From positions 248,001 through 312,000 of the forward strand of contig NZ_KE136475.1 in the NCBI RefSeq assembly GCF_000407145.1: 64,000 nt of DNA, written 5' to 3'. Position 1 is the first letter of the stretch. The number at the start of each line of letters is the position of its first letter. A model generated the notes under the pieces. The model did no database searches and was not told the DNA's origin. It saw only the letters and a list, made by a program, of their open reading frames with translations. This DNA is from Enterococcus caccae ATCC BAA-1240 (GTDB taxonomy: Bacteria; Bacillota; Bacilli; Lactobacillales; Enterococcaceae). Of the stretch, positions 1 to 9,555 are shown one piece after another. A program made the position numbers and the translations under genes.

Positions 1-2121
1 CGAATCAATGATAAAGAGCAGCAAGAGCAACCGTTCCAACAACTGCTTAAGGAATTAAGTGCTACAGAGCAATTCGTAGCAACGAAACGTCAACTTGCGC
101 AAGAAACCAAAAACCAACTAACCTTGGTTGAAAAACAGGTAATGAATTTGCCTCTATATGAAGAACTGCAATCAATCAAGCAATCAAAAACGACAGCTGT
201 ATTGAATCGCGAAGAACAAGAAACCTTGCTTTCGATTTATCAGCAACATCGTTTTTTAAACGAAGAACTAATGAGATTAAATCAAAGTATTGCTACGCAA
301 AGTGAGACAGAGGGTCAGACAGATGAGTATCAGTTTTACTTAAAAGAAGAAGAGCAGATCCAGCAATTGCTCAATCAACGATATGATATTGATAAATTAC
401 TTTCTGAGATTAAGTGGATGACACAATCTCTACAGCAAAATCAAGAAGAAATGTATCCATTGGAAAGGAAATGGGGTTGGAACAAGAAGACACCACCCCA
501 ATTATCTTTTGAAGAACAAGCGGTCAATGAGATGAGAGAACAAATTGTTGCCCGAACAGTTAAGTTACAAACAACGCAGACTGATTTAGAGCTCTTAGAA
601 GAAGAAATTGCAACAAGAGAAGAAAATTTAAGTACTTTTGAATCGATTAATAAAGAAATGTTTCGAAAAAATCATCAACAAACGAAAAAAAAGGTTAATC
701 TTCTATTTTGCGGCTTCGCAGGCATCATTTTCGTATTGAGTTTCTTTTTACCAGTACCGATCCGTTATGGAACATTGGTTTTAGGCTTAGGCTTTTTGAT
801 AGCAGGATTATTGCCTCTTTTTTATCAACCAAAAGATACCTATGAAAACGAAAAACGACAATGGCAAGAGAAATTATCGCAATTAGATTATCTAAATGAC
901 CAGTTGCTGAAAATAAAAACTGAAATGAAAACAATCCGTGAAGAGGAAAAAGAAATGGATCGTTTTGTTGCTCAAAAAGTGAAAGAAAACCATTTAGGGC
1001 GAATGGATCAAGTGGAGCTTTGGGTGACTTACCGTACAGATATTACGCGCTACTTGATTTTGATTAATACCAATCAAGAACTTGAACACGAACTGGAAAA
1101 AGACCAAAAGCAAGTGGCAAAATTATCAGAACAAACGGAGCGTTACACGGGACGATTACCAATAGCAGGTGCTTCTTTAGCTGAAAGAATCCGTGTGATC
1201 AGTAATTTTGCTGATAAAATGGAGAAAGTTCGTTTTGCTCAAGAATACCAAGCGGATGCTTATACACGTCAAACGATTAGAGAAGTCAAAGAAAAACAAC
1301 AGCAAGTGGTCAACGAAAGTAGTCTTTTGCTGCAACGTTTTCAGATTGATTCGATCAACGAGATTCCAAATAAGATCCAAGAGTATCAAGAAGCGAATGC
1401 AAACAATAGGCGACAGCAAGAATTGACAAAAATGTTAGTAGGTTTATATCCTGAATCAATTGAGCCGCAACAATTGCCTAAAAAACAAGCGGAGATGGTT
1501 CAAAAACTAAAGGAACTTGAAACGGATATTCAACTATTACAGGAGAAAGAGCAAAAAATACTTTATCAGAGGCAGCAAATGTTGTCAGATGGTGCGCTAG
1601 ATGAACTATACCAAGAGCAAGCAGAATTAAAAACAGAGATTGAAGAGCTGGCTTTAGAGTGGTCAGCGCATCAATTGGCGGGGCAATTATTGATGGATCT
1701 TTTGACGGAACTATCAGAAAAACAGCTACCTAATTTATTGAAAAAAGCATCTGATTATTTCAAACTATTGACACGAAATGCTTATCAAGGACTTCAATTA
1801 GACGATGGGCAATTGATTGTTATTCATGAAAATCAGCAGCGTTTTATGTTGCACGAACTATCCACTGGTACAAGAGATCAAGTAATCATGGCGGTTCGTT
1901 TTGCATTTCTTTATTTACAGGAACAGCGCAATCTATGTCCAATCATGATTGACGATGGTTGGCTGCATTATGATAGTCAAAGAAAACAACAATTAGCACA
2001 ATTATTTGCCGTCTTTTCTGAGCACCAGCAAGTCATTTGTTTTTCTTCTGACCAAGAAATGGTAAGCTATTATAAAGAGTTAAAACAACCGATTATGGAA
2101 TTAGAAGGAGCACAAGTATGA
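1..2121 (+). CDS. YhaN-like AAA/SMC-type ATPase, 5' truncated by window edge
   Basis: The frame is open from base 1, so only the last 706 codons are present; the first in-frame start at 124 (TTG) is internal. The protein is almost wholly Glu/Gln/Lys-rich coiled coil, interrupted by two adjacent hydrophobic segments at visible residues about 230-275 (VNLLFCGFAGIIFVL onward). Near the C-terminus there is an ABC-type signature (LHELSTGTRDQ) followed by a Walker B-like PIMIDDGWLHYD. This is the layout of the Firmicute YhaN family, whose gene precedes yhaM, as it does here with a 4-bp overlap. Its role is not well defined; a DNA-repair-like SbcC/RecN-type ATPase is the usual inference. The Walker A motif must lie upstream of the window. 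Confidence 0.85.
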   Translation, partial: RINDKEQQEQPFQQLLKELSATEQFVATKRQLAQETKNQLTLVEKQVMNLPLYEELQSIKQSKTTAVLNREEQETLLSIYQQHRFLNEELMRLNQSIATQSETEGQTDEYQFYLKEEEQIQQLLNQRYDIDKLLSEIKWMTQSLQQNQEEMYPLERKWGWNKKTPPQLSFEEQAVNEMREQIVARTVKLQTTQTDLELLEEEIATREENLSTFESINKEMFRKNHQQTKKKVNLLFCGFAGIIFVLSFFLPVPIRYGTLVLGLGFLIAGLLPLFYQPKDTYENEKRQWQEKLSQLDYLNDQLLKIKTEMKTIREEEKEMDRFVAQKVKENHLGRMDQVELWVTYRTDITRYLILINTNQELEHELEKDQKQVAKLSEQTERYTGRLPIAGASLAERIRVISNFADKMEKVRFAQEYQADAYTRQTIREVKEKQQQVVNESSLLLQRFQIDSINEIPNKIQEYQEANANNRRQQELTKMLVGLYPESIEPQQLPKKQAEMVQKLKELETDIQLLQEKEQKILYQRQQMLSDGALDELYQEQAELKTEIEELALEWSAHQLAGQLLMDLLTELSEKQLPNLLKKASDYFKLLTRNAYQGLQLDDGQLIVIHENQQRFMLHELSTGTRDQVIMAVRFAFLYLQEQRNLCPIMIDDGWLHYDSQRKQQLAQLFAVFSEHQQVICFSSDQEMVSYYKELKQPIMELEGAQV

Positions 2122-3062
2122 AAAAAATCCGTGAATTAACTGTAGATGAAACATTTGAATTATTTCTTTTGATCAAAAATGCTGATGTGCGTATTGCGAA
2201 GAATGGGAAAAAATTTATTGCGTTTACTTTTCAAGATACTTCAGGCACGATCGATGGGAAATATTGGGATGCCTCAGAAGAGGAAATCAGTCGTTTTACA
2301 GCTGGAAATGTTATTCTTTTAAACGGAAAAAGAGAAGTGTACCAAGGAAACCCTCAAGTGAAAATTATTCATATGCGGATTGCACGTCCTGATGAACCAA
2401 ATCAGCCGACCTTATACATGGAACGAGCGCCATTGAAACGAGAAGAGATGGTTGAAGAAATCAATCAAACTGTATTTGAAATCACAAATGCACATTGGCA
2501 ACGAATTGTACGCTATTTGCTAACACAGTATCAAAAAGAATTTTTTGATTACCCAGCAGCGAAAAGAAATCACCATGCTTTTGCAAATGGTTTAGCTTAT
2601 CATACCGTTTCTATGCTTCGTCTAGGTAAAGCTATTTGTAAAGAATATAATGAATTAAATGCGGCACTGCTTTATTCAGGAATCATCTTACATGATTTAG
2701 GTAAAGTAAAAGAACTTTCTGGTGCGATGACTACGGAATATACATTGTCTGGAAATCTGATCGGACATTTGGTTCTTGTGGACGAAGAAATTACCAAAGC
2801 ATGTATTGCATTGAAAATCGATGAGAATGATGAAGATGTAATCGTGTTGCGTCATATGGTTTTAGCTCACCATGGTTTATTGGAATACGGGTCACCCGTC
2901 CGTCCACGAATCATGGAAGCGGAAGTATTACATCAAATCGACAATATCGATGCATCGATTCAAATGATGTTGGGCTCAGTGCGTCAAACTGAACCAGGAC
3001 AATATACAGATCGTATCTTTGGCTTAGATAATCGCAGTTTTTATGTACCGAAGGATATTTAA
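2118..3062 (+). CDS. yhaM: 3'-5' exoribonuclease YhaM
   Basis: This 314-aa protein has the length and domain order of YhaM: an N-terminal OB-fold (residues about 15-95, FQDTSGTIDGKYWD) and a C-terminal HD phosphohydrolase domain. The HD residues are visible as YHT...GIILHDLGKVKELSG and LAHHGLLEYGS. The family degrades RNA and single-stranded DNA 3'-5' in a metal-dependent way and takes part in mRNA turnover. The start overlaps the preceding ATPase gene (ATGA), with GGAGCAC upstream as ribosome site, so the two are translationally coupled. No unusual features were seen. Confidence 0.95.
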   Translation: MKKIRELTVDETFELFLLIKNADVRIAKNGKKFIAFTFQDTSGTIDGKYWDASEEEISRFTAGNVILLNGKREVYQGNPQVKIIHMRIARPDEPNQPTLYMERAPLKREEMVEEINQTVFEITNAHWQRIVRYLLTQYQKEFFDYPAAKRNHHAFANGLAYHTVSMLRLGKAICKEYNELNAALLYSGIILHDLGKVKELSGAMTTEYTLSGNLIGHLVLVDEEITKACIALKIDENDEDVIVLRHMVLAHHGLLEYGSPVRPRIMEAEVLHQIDNIDASIQMMLGSVRQTEPGQYTDRIFGLDNRSFYVPKDI

Positions 3063-3080
3063 TCTTGTTAGGAGAAAAGT

Positions 3081-3542
3081 ATGAATCAATCAGCGATAAA
3101 TTTATGGTCACAATTTAAAAATAAATCATCGATTACACATGATCAGTATGAAGCATGGGCTTTTGGTAATTCCCCTAAAATGGCAGATGAGCTGTTAGCT
3201 CATGTCCTTAAAGGAGAAAAGACGGGGACCTCGTCACTGCATCTTTTATATGAATTAGACTTAGGAGAGGCGAAACTCCCCAAACCTGGTGACTATAGCG
3301 TGTTATTGGATGGGAATGATCAAGCGCAAGCGATTATTTGTACAAAAGTAGTCGACATTCTCCCGTATTCTCAACTATCAGAAGTCCATGGGTATCTCGA
3401 GGGAGAAGGGGATCGAACGTTGAGATATTGGCGTAGCGTTCATCAACCTTTTTTCGAGCACGAGTTAGAGAAGTATGGATTAACTTTTTCAGAAGACATG
3501 TTGATCGTTTATGAACTTTTTGAATTAGTTTATGAAAAATAG
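3081..3542 (+). CDS. ASCH domain protein
   Basis: This 153-aa soluble protein has the ASCH fold pattern: WAFGNSPKMADELLAHVLKGEKTGTSSLH, then PKPGDYSVLLDGNDQAQAIICTKVVDI, and a C-terminal HQPFFEHELEKYG. ASCH proteins are related to PUA-like RNA-binding folds and some hydrolyse N4-acetylcytidine; the exact substrate here cannot be told. It follows yhaM by 18 bp with the ribosome site TTAGGAG, so it is probably the last gene of the yhaN-yhaM operon. A strong bidirectional terminator follows. Confidence 0.85.
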   Translation: MNQSAINLWSQFKNKSSITHDQYEAWAFGNSPKMADELLAHVLKGEKTGTSSLHLLYELDLGEAKLPKPGDYSVLLDGNDQAQAIICTKVVDILPYSQLSEVHGYLEGEGDRTLRYWRSVHQPFFEHELEKYGLTFSEDMLIVYELFELVYEK

Positions 3543-3585
3543 CACACAAAAAAAGAGATGAATTACATCTCTTTTTTTTGTGTGC
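3542..3585. terminator. Bidirectional intrinsic terminator between the ASCH gene and prsA
   Basis: The 19-nt left arm GCACACAAAAAAAGAGATG pairs with CATCTC, eight T and GTGTGC around an AATTA loop. A/T tracts on both sides allow it to serve both convergent genes. Confidence 0.9.
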
Positions 3586-4599
3586 TTATTTAGAAGACTC
3601 TTCTGTTTTGCTTGAAGAATCTTTAGATTTTTCAGAATCACTTGATTTAGATTCTTTTTCTTTAGAAGATGATTCTTTTTTATCTTTCTTAGCTGAATCT
3701 TTTGTTTCAACTAAACCAGCTAGTACTTGGTCAAATGCTTTGTCTTTAATTTTAACATTTGCTGCAGTTAACACTTCAGAAGTCACTTTTTGGATGAACT
3801 CTTGGTCGTTTTGTTTTGTTGTTTCAGCAATTTTCTTCAACTCTTTTTTGTAAGGAGCCATATCATTGCCTTTTTCTTTATTTTTCACCATTTTTACGAT
3901 AGTGAATGTTGATTGGTACCCAGTTGAATCTGTTGCTTGGATCGGTTCTGAAACTTCACCATCTTTTAATTTGAAAGCAGCTGTTTTTACTGGTTCTGCA
4001 ACTGTTTCTGTTTGAGAGTCAAATTTAATTTTGCCACCGTCTTTTTTAGTTGCTTCATCTGTTGATTTGTCTTTAGCGATTTTTGCAAAGTCGCCGCCGT
4101 CATTTAATTGTTTTTTGATTTCTTTCGCTTCATCTTCCGTCGCAACTTGGATGATTTGTGCTTCTACTTCTGGATGGAATGTTTCCCAAGCAGCTTTTAA
4201 ATCTTTATCATCAATTTTGATGTGTGCTTTGATTCCCGCTTTGTAAGCAAGACCTTGTTTGATTTGTTCTTTATAACTTTTTTCTGTAAGACCAGCTTGT
4301 TTTAGTTGGTCTGCAAAGACGCCACCTTGAGATTCAATGTTTTTCTTCGTTTCATCAAATTGTGCTTGAACATCTTTATCTGAAACATCTTTACCATATT
4401 TTTGATCAAATACTTTGAAAATGATCATTTGTTGAACTGTTTGTTGGCTTTGTTGGTTGGACTTCACTTGATTGTAGAAATCATCAACAGAGATAGTTCC
4501 ACCTTTCATTGTTGCGATGTCTTGCGAACCGCCTGAACAAGCAGCTAATGCAAAAATACTAAATACGCCTGCTGCGGCTAAGATTAATTTTTTCTTCAT
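3586..4599 (-). CDS. prsA: Peptidyl-prolyl isomerase PrsA, foldase lipoprotein
   Basis: This is an extracytoplasmic, membrane-anchored foldase that helps secreted proteins fold after Sec export. The ATG at 4599 is chosen because MKKKLILAAAGVFSIFALAAC is a textbook lipoprotein signal with lipobox LAAC, and AGGAG lies 12 bases upstream; a longer frame starting at 4656 would bury the signal. The centre carries the parvulin-type rotamase domain (EAQIIQVATEDEAKEIKKQL ... DGGKIKF ... TFTIVKM). The C-terminal about 40 residues are a Ser/Lys/Glu low-complexity tail (KKESSSKEKES), probably wall-spanning. It is monocistronic and convergent with the ASCH gene. Confidence 0.95.
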   Translation of the reverse strand: MKKKLILAAAGVFSIFALAACSGGSQDIATMKGGTISVDDFYNQVKSNQQSQQTVQQMIIFKVFDQKYGKDVSDKDVQAQFDETKKNIESQGGVFADQLKQAGLTEKSYKEQIKQGLAYKAGIKAHIKIDDKDLKAAWETFHPEVEAQIIQVATEDEAKEIKKQLNDGGDFAKIAKDKSTDEATKKDGGKIKFDSQTETVAEPVKTAAFKLKDGEVSEPIQATDSTGYQSTFTIVKMVKNKEKGNDMAPYKKELKKIAETTKQNDQEFIQKVTSEVLTAANVKIKDKAFDQVLAGLVETKDSAKKDKKESSSKEKESKSSDSEKSKDSSSKTEESSK

Positions 4600-4856
4600 T
4601 CTTTTTAGCACTCCTAAGTTTGTTTTATTTTTTATTATGTAGAAATTAATTCTCACGGTTATTACTATACCACACTATGTTTCATAAAAGAAATACGTAA
4701 ATCATACTTTCAAACAATTTTCGAATTTAGGACACACTTTAATCTATAAAAATGAACGATATTAAAAGAATTAGTCCAAATTATGTCATAAACGGAGCCA
4801 AAAAATACAAAGAATTTAGTTGGAAAAAAAATATTAATTGAATTAAAATGAAAAAA

Positions 4857-4893
4857 CGAGGATAAAGACGTTGAATAAACATTTTTATCCTCG
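4857..4893 (-). terminator. Terminator of the hit-ytxH operon
   Basis: Inverted repeat CGAGGATAAA / TTTATCCTCG. It is followed on the minus strand by a run of T (the A-run at 4851-4856). The 4600-4856 stretch to its left holds only the prsA promoter region and AT-rich DNA. Confidence 0.8.
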
Positions 4894-4898
4894 ACTTT

Positions 4899-5240
4899 TT
4901 ATTCTTCTATCGGCATCTCAGGTAATTCAGTTTGGATTTTTTCCACTTGCTCTTGGATTTGCTCTAATCTTGGTTCAGCTTGGAATTTAAAGTTCTCAAC
5001 ATCTTGATTGATTCCCTCAATGAAAGGTTCGATATACATATCTGCTGCTGCCTGAAACGCTTGGGCAGATTCTTTGACCTGTTCTAATTTTTCGGTAAAG
5101 TCTTCTTTCAGATCAGACCAATCTTCCAACTCGTCAACAAACTTTTGACGTGTCGCTTTCCCGCTTCTTGGTGCAAATAATAACCCACTGGCAGCGCCGA
5201 CAACAGCGCCAAATAAAATTCCTTTTGAAAATTTTCCCAT
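4899..5240 (-). CDS. YtxH-like small membrane-anchored protein
   Basis: This 113-aa protein starts MGKFSKGILFGAVVGAASGL, a glycine-rich hydrophobic N-terminus typical of YtxH, followed by LFAPRSGKATR and then an amphipathic, Glu/Gln-rich helix to the end. YtxH proteins are small general-stress-type envelope proteins of unknown activity. Its ATG overlaps the stop of the HIT gene, indicating translational coupling in a two-gene operon. Confidence 0.85.
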   Translation of the reverse strand: MGKFSKGILFGAVVGAASGLLFAPRSGKATRQKFVDELEDWSDLKEDFTEKLEQVKESAQAFQAAADMYIEPFIEGINQDVENFKFQAEPRLEQIQEQVEKIQTELPEMPIEE

Positions 5241-5668
5241 TATTTTTCCACCTGTCTTTTAATTTTTTTAGCTATTTCTTGCATTTCTTCTGATGAATAC
5301 ATTGCTTGGTTGTTGCCGAAATGGATAGAGAAATCATCTGATTTTCCATAACGCGGAATCAAATGAATATGAGAGTGAAAAACAGATTGATAGGCGAGTT
5401 CTTTATTATTATTGATAATATTTAGCCCCTGCATTTCTGGAAAAGCTTTTTCGATCGCACGTGCAACTTTAGGAACTCGTGCAAAAACTTCACCTGCTAA
5501 AGTTGGTTCATATTCAAAGATATCTGTTACATGTTCTTTAGGAACAAGTAATGTATGTCCCTTGGTTACTTGTGTGATGTCTAAAAAGGCGTAAACCTTG
5601 TCGTCTTCATAAACTTTATAACTCGGAATTTCCTGATCAACAATCTTACAAAAAATGCAATCTGTCAT
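5240..5668 (-). CDS. hit: HIT family nucleotide hydrolase/transferase
   Basis: This 142-aa protein starts MTDCIFCKIVDQEIPSYKVY, carrying the CxxC of the Hint branch. The catalytic histidine triad is visible near the C-terminus as SVFHSHIHLIPRYG (HxHxH). Hint proteins hydrolyse purine nucleoside phosphoramidates and similar small nucleotides in the cytosol. The gene is divergent from ecsAB, a conserved Firmicute arrangement (hit next to ecs). Confidence 0.95.
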   Translation of the reverse strand: MTDCIFCKIVDQEIPSYKVYEDDKVYAFLDITQVTKGHTLLVPKEHVTDIFEYEPTLAGEVFARVPKVARAIEKAFPEMQGLNIINNNKELAYQSVFHSHIHLIPRYGKSDDFSIHFGNNQAMYSSEEMQEIAKKIKRQVEK

Positions 5669-5761
5669 GGTGTCCCTTCTTTCTTTTTACTGTTTCTTTT
5701 ACTTTACCATACCTTGAATTTTATTTGGGAGGAAAAGTTCATGAAACCTTCAAAAAGTTCG

Positions 5762-5770
5762 TGGTATAAT
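5762..5770 (+). promoter_or_regulatory. Extended -10 promoter for ecsAB-dat
   Basis: TGGTATAAT fits the TGnTATAAT extended -10 consensus. No good -35 lies 17 bp upstream, as expected for this class. It sits 34 bp before the ecsA start codon. Confidence 0.65.
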
Positions 5771-5803
5771 AGATTCACGATAAAAATAGTTGGAGGTACA
5801 TCA

Positions 5804-6541
5804 ATGAGTTTAGTAATTGAACATTTAACAGGAGGGTACGGTCATATTCCTGTCTTAAAAGATATTAACTTTGAAGTGAAATCTGGTGAAATGGTTGGTT
5901 TGATCGGATTGAATGGTGCTGGGAAAAGCACTACAATTAAAAATGTGATCGGCTTATTAACACCTCAAAAAGGAAAAATTTCAATTGATGGAGAAACATT
6001 GAGACAACAACCCGAAAGCTATCGCAAAAAAATCGGCTATATTCCTGAAACACCTTCTTTATATGAAGAACTAACGTTAAGAGAACATATCGAAATTACT
6101 GCGATGGCCTATGATATTCCAATCGAAGAAGCATTTAAACGGGCAGATTCATTACTAAAAACTTTCCGATTGGAAAACAAATTAGACTGGTTTCCCGCCA
6201 ATTTTTCAAAAGGGATGAAACAAAAAGTCATGGTTTTATGCGCCTTTTTGATCGAACCTAGTTTATATATCATTGATGAACCATTTTTAGGATTGGATCC
6301 ATTAGCGATTCACGCTCTACTAGAATTAATGGATGAGATGCGTAATCAAGGAGCGGCTATCTTAATGTCGACTCACATTTTAGCAACGGCGGAACGTTAT
6401 TGTGACCGATTTGTTGTCTTGCATGATGGTGAAGTTCGAGCGGTTGGTTCGATGGAAGAGTTACGTGAAGAATTCAGCTTGCCAGGTTCTTCTTTAGACG
6501 ATATTTATATCGCATTAACAAAAGAAGAAAAGGTGGGGTAA
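5804..6541 (+). CDS. ecsA: ABC transporter ATP-binding protein EcsA
   Basis: This is the ATPase subunit of the Ecs exporter, which influences secretion, intramembrane proteolysis and peptide export in Bacillus and Enterococcus. Walker A GLNGAGKS, signature FSKGMKQK and Walker B LYIIDEPFLGLDP are all visible. Start ATG 5804 is chosen over the upstream ATG at 5714 because TGGAGG precedes it and the promoter -10 lies between the two. The 245-aa length is normal. EcsB follows after one base. Confidence 0.92.
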   Translation: MSLVIEHLTGGYGHIPVLKDINFEVKSGEMVGLIGLNGAGKSTTIKNVIGLLTPQKGKISIDGETLRQQPESYRKKIGYIPETPSLYEELTLREHIEITAMAYDIPIEEAFKRADSLLKTFRLENKLDWFPANFSKGMKQKVMVLCAFLIEPSLYIIDEPFLGLDPLAIHALLELMDEMRNQGAAILMSTHILATAERYCDRFVVLHDGEVRAVGSMEELREEFSLPGSSLDDIYIALTKEEKVG

Positions 6542-6542
6542 T

Positions 6543-7760
6543 ATGTCTGGATTTTTTGGCATTCGTTTAGCACGCCATTTGAAAAAAATGATGAAATATA
6601 TGCGCTATGTTTTTAACGACCATTTCATTTTGGTTTGTATCTTTTTATTAGGCGGACTTGGATTTTACTATTCTCAAGTGTTAAAAACATTACCAGAACA
6701 TTTTATCTGGGGCAGACCGATTATTTTGATTTTTTGGTTAGTTTTGTTGCAAATTGGGCGCATTGCGACTTTAGCACAAGAGGCAGATAAGGTATTTATT
6801 TTACCAAAGGAACCTGAAATGAATAACTATTTGAATCGTGCAATGCGCTATTCTTTTTGGTTGCCACTAGTTGCTTTATTTTTACTAGGTGGTATGTCGA
6901 TGCCGTTAGTAGTCGTTTCAACTGGTCTGGCTTTTTCAACATTTTTCTATTTTATTGTAATGTTGGGGCTTTTAAAAATCAGTCACTTGCGCCTGCAAAA
7001 ATACGAGTTGTATCAGATTTCTTCAAAAGAAGCTGGGTTGTGGTTTGCTATTTGGTTAGTTATAAGCGGCGTTGCAATCGCATTAAGTCTATATATTTTA
7101 CCACTGGCTGGTCTTTTTACTAGTGCAGTACAGGTTATGTTGTTCTTTTTTGTAATGAATAAAAAAGAACAATCGGTATCTCTAGACTGGGAACAAATGG
7201 TTCAAAAAGAAAAGAATCGAATGCACCGAATTTATCAGTTTATTCATTTATTTACAGATGTACCAGAAATTTCCAGTAGTGTGAAACGTCGGAAATTCCT
7301 TGATCCGCTACTGAGCAACATAAAAAAAACGAGCCAACATACGTATTTGTATTTATATGCCCGCAGTTTAGTAAGAGGCTCTGAATATAGTGGCTTATTC
7401 ATTCGTTTGGTGCTAGTTGGCGGTGTAATCTTATTTTTCCTAAAAGAATTTTGGATCTCAATGGGTGTATCTGTTTTGTTCATTTATTTATTAGGGTTTC
7501 AGTTGATTCCGATTTACACGCAGTTTGATTATATGGTAATGACTCACTTGTACCCAATACCGAATGAGCAAAAAAAACAGGCTGTGAGTAGCCTTGTAAC
7601 AGTCTTACTATTGATCGCAGCAACGCTATTTAGCATCTTTGTTTTAATTGCTTTGCCTGATTTTAAAGAAGGTTTGTTGGTTGTGGGAGCGTTGCTTCTA
7701 GAAGTAATTTTATTTGCGAAGTTCTATGTCCCTTATCGTTTGAAGAAAATGGAGGTTTAA
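6543..7760 (+). CDS. ecsB: ABC transporter permease EcsB
   Basis: This 405-aa polytopic membrane protein has about ten hydrophobic segments (for example FILVCIFLLGGLGFYY, LVLVGGVILFFL) and the cytoplasmic loop EQMVQKEKNRMHRIYQFIH expected for EcsB. It forms the membrane half of the EcsAB exporter. The start lies just after the ecsA stop and GGTGGGG serves as ribosome site, so the pair is co-translated. Its last codon overlaps the dat start region. Confidence 0.92.
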   Translation: MSGFFGIRLARHLKKMMKYMRYVFNDHFILVCIFLLGGLGFYYSQVLKTLPEHFIWGRPIILIFWLVLLQIGRIATLAQEADKVFILPKEPEMNNYLNRAMRYSFWLPLVALFLLGGMSMPLVVVSTGLAFSTFFYFIVMLGLLKISHLRLQKYELYQISSKEAGLWFAIWLVISGVAIALSLYILPLAGLFTSAVQVMLFFFVMNKKEQSVSLDWEQMVQKEKNRMHRIYQFIHLFTDVPEISSSVKRRKFLDPLLSNIKKTSQHTYLYLYARSLVRGSEYSGLFIRLVLVGGVILFFLKEFWISMGVSVLFIYLLGFQLIPIYTQFDYMVMTHLYPIPNEQKKQAVSSLVTVLLLIAATLFSIFVLIALPDFKEGLLVVGALLLEVILFAKFYVPYRLKKMEV

Positions 7761-7762
7761 TG

Positions 7763-8626
7763 ATGCATATTTTATGGAATGATCAAATTGTAAATCGTGA
7801 AGAAGTTAAAATCGATATAGAAGATCGCGGCTATCAATATGGTGATGGTTTGTACGAAGTAGTTCGTGTTTATAATGGACACTTATATATGATGGAAGAG
7901 CATTTACAACGTTTATGGAATGGTGCAGAGAAAATCAGAATGCAGCTTCCTTTTTCAAAAGAAGAGTTGACGGCTCATTTAAAAAAATTAGTTGAGATTG
8001 AAGGAATCAAAGAAGGCAAGCTTTATTTTCAAGTGACTCGTGGCATTGATTCCCCAAGAAACCATGCGTTGCCAGACCCAGAAAAAGTAAAAGGAGTTTT
8101 AACAGCAAACATTAGGCCGTATGAACGTCCTTTGAAAAAAATGGAAGAAGGGATCACTGTTGCTGTAGTGCCTGATACTCGCTGGTTACACTGTGATATC
8201 AAGTCGTTAAGCTTAATGGGAAATGTATTATCATTAGATGAGGCTCTTCGCCAAGGTTTTGATGATGCAGTGCTTGTTCGTGATGATAAAGTGACAGAGG
8301 CTTCAGCTGCTAATTTCTGGGTAGTCAAAGATGGAACGGTTTATACGCATCCAGATGGCAATTTGATTTTACCAGGAATTACGAAGAAAAAAATCTTAGA
8401 ATTAGCGAGAGAGCTGAATATTCCGGTTAAAGAAGAAGCTGTTTATGAGGAAGAATTGTTTACCGCAGATGAATGTTTTGTTTCTGGTTCATTAACAGAA
8501 ATTGTTCCAGTAGTAAAAGTGAATGATCATATCGTTGGAACAGGCAAACCTGGAAAAGTGACAAAACAGCTCCTAGATGCCTATATTGCCAGTGTTGATA
8601 TAACCTGTGGAATGGTTGGAGAATAA
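7763..8626 (+). CDS. dat: D-amino acid aminotransferase
   Basis: This is a class IV (fold type IV) pyridoxal-phosphate aminotransferase interconverting D-alanine and D-glutamate, feeding peptidoglycan synthesis. The N-terminal DRGYQYGDGLYEVVRVYNG, the PLP lysine region HCDIKSLSLMGNVL and the C-terminal SGSLTEIVPVVKV are characteristic. Two adjacent ATGs are available; 7763 has better spacing (7 bp) from GGAGG than 7760. The gene overlaps or abuts ecsB, so it is the third gene of that operon. The length of 287 aa is close to the family norm. Confidence 0.92.
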   Translation: MHILWNDQIVNREEVKIDIEDRGYQYGDGLYEVVRVYNGHLYMMEEHLQRLWNGAEKIRMQLPFSKEELTAHLKKLVEIEGIKEGKLYFQVTRGIDSPRNHALPDPEKVKGVLTANIRPYERPLKKMEEGITVAVVPDTRWLHCDIKSLSLMGNVLSLDEALRQGFDDAVLVRDDKVTEASAANFWVVKDGTVYTHPDGNLILPGITKKKILELARELNIPVKEEAVYEEELFTADECFVSGSLTEIVPVVKVNDHIVGTGKPGKVTKQLLDAYIASVDITCGMVGE

Positions 8627-8735
8627 TTTTACGGTGAAAAGAACAAGAGAGATGCTTGACGAAGTACGTTATGGAAGCTAAAATGATACTTACTGTAAAT
8701 AATTATTAGAAGTTGTTAGATAGGAGATAATTTCC

Positions 8736-9515
8736 ATGGCATTTCAGTTGGATAAGGAATGGCGTTTGCAACCAATTAAAGGCGCAACTGGCCAAACTTT
8801 CATGGGTATACGTGCGACTGAAAGAGTATTTATTAAACGAAATACTTCTCCTCTTTTGGCTGCACTGTCTAAAGAAGGAATTGCCCCTAAGCTAGTTTGG
8901 ACAAAACGAACAGTAACAGGCGATATTTTAACAGCACAAGAATGGCTAGATGGGCAAGTCCTTAAAGCCCAAGAAATCGGTCAGAGAAATGACGTTGTGG
9001 ATGTTCTTTATCATTTACACCATTCGCATATGCTGAAAAGCATGCTGGAAAAAATCGGCGGTCAGATCCAAACACCTGCAATGATGCTTCAAGCTTATGG
9101 CGAGAGATTACCAAAGGAACTTCAAAATAATTCGTATCTTGCCAGAGTATATCACTATCTACAAGAAAATATACCAAATTATTCTATTCATAATTATATG
9201 GTCGTTCATGGGGATGTGAATCACCGCAATTGGATCGTCTCTAATAATTATTTGTACTTAGTCGACTGGGATTCAGTCATGATTGCTGATCCAGCTTTGG
9301 ACCTTGGCATGCTGTTGGGGCATTACGTTCCACGAGCAAGCTGGAATAAATGGCTGTTGTCTTATGGCATGCGTCCAAGTGAGGAAGCATTGACACGAAT
9401 CAAATGGTATGCGCTGTTTAATTTCTTACAAGAAATTTTACGTCATTATCAATCGGGAGAAAAACGAGAAATGAATGCAGAAATTTTGAAGTTAAAACGA
9501 GCTTTTGGGTATTAA
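8736..9515 (+). CDS. YtmP-like phosphotransferase (aminoglycoside/choline kinase fold)
   Basis: This 259-aa protein kinase-like small-molecule phosphotransferase has the catalytic loop VVHGDVNHRNWIV and the metal-binding LVDWDSVMIADPALDLGMLL. Family members next to trmB in Firmicutes are called YtmP; the substrate is not established, and a thiamine- or choline-like alcohol is a guess. TAGGAGATAATTTCC provides the ribosome site. trmB follows after a hairpin-containing gap, which matches the conserved ytmP-trmB pairing. Confidence 0.85.
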   Translation: MAFQLDKEWRLQPIKGATGQTFMGIRATERVFIKRNTSPLLAALSKEGIAPKLVWTKRTVTGDILTAQEWLDGQVLKAQEIGQRNDVVDVLYHLHHSHMLKSMLEKIGGQIQTPAMMLQAYGERLPKELQNNSYLARVYHYLQENIPNYSIHNYMVVHGDVNHRNWIVSNNYLYLVDWDSVMIADPALDLGMLLGHYVPRASWNKWLLSYGMRPSEEALTRIKWYALFNFLQEILRHYQSGEKREMNAEILKLKRAFGY

Positions 9516-9555
9516 CGAGATTGCGCATTTTGCTCTCACTGTTTACTTGAATACT

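Noticed and set aside
1177-1426. Overlapping small frames inside the YhaN-like gene on both strands
   Set aside because: The host gene has a continuous, family-consistent coiled-coil frame; the small frames have no ribosome sites.
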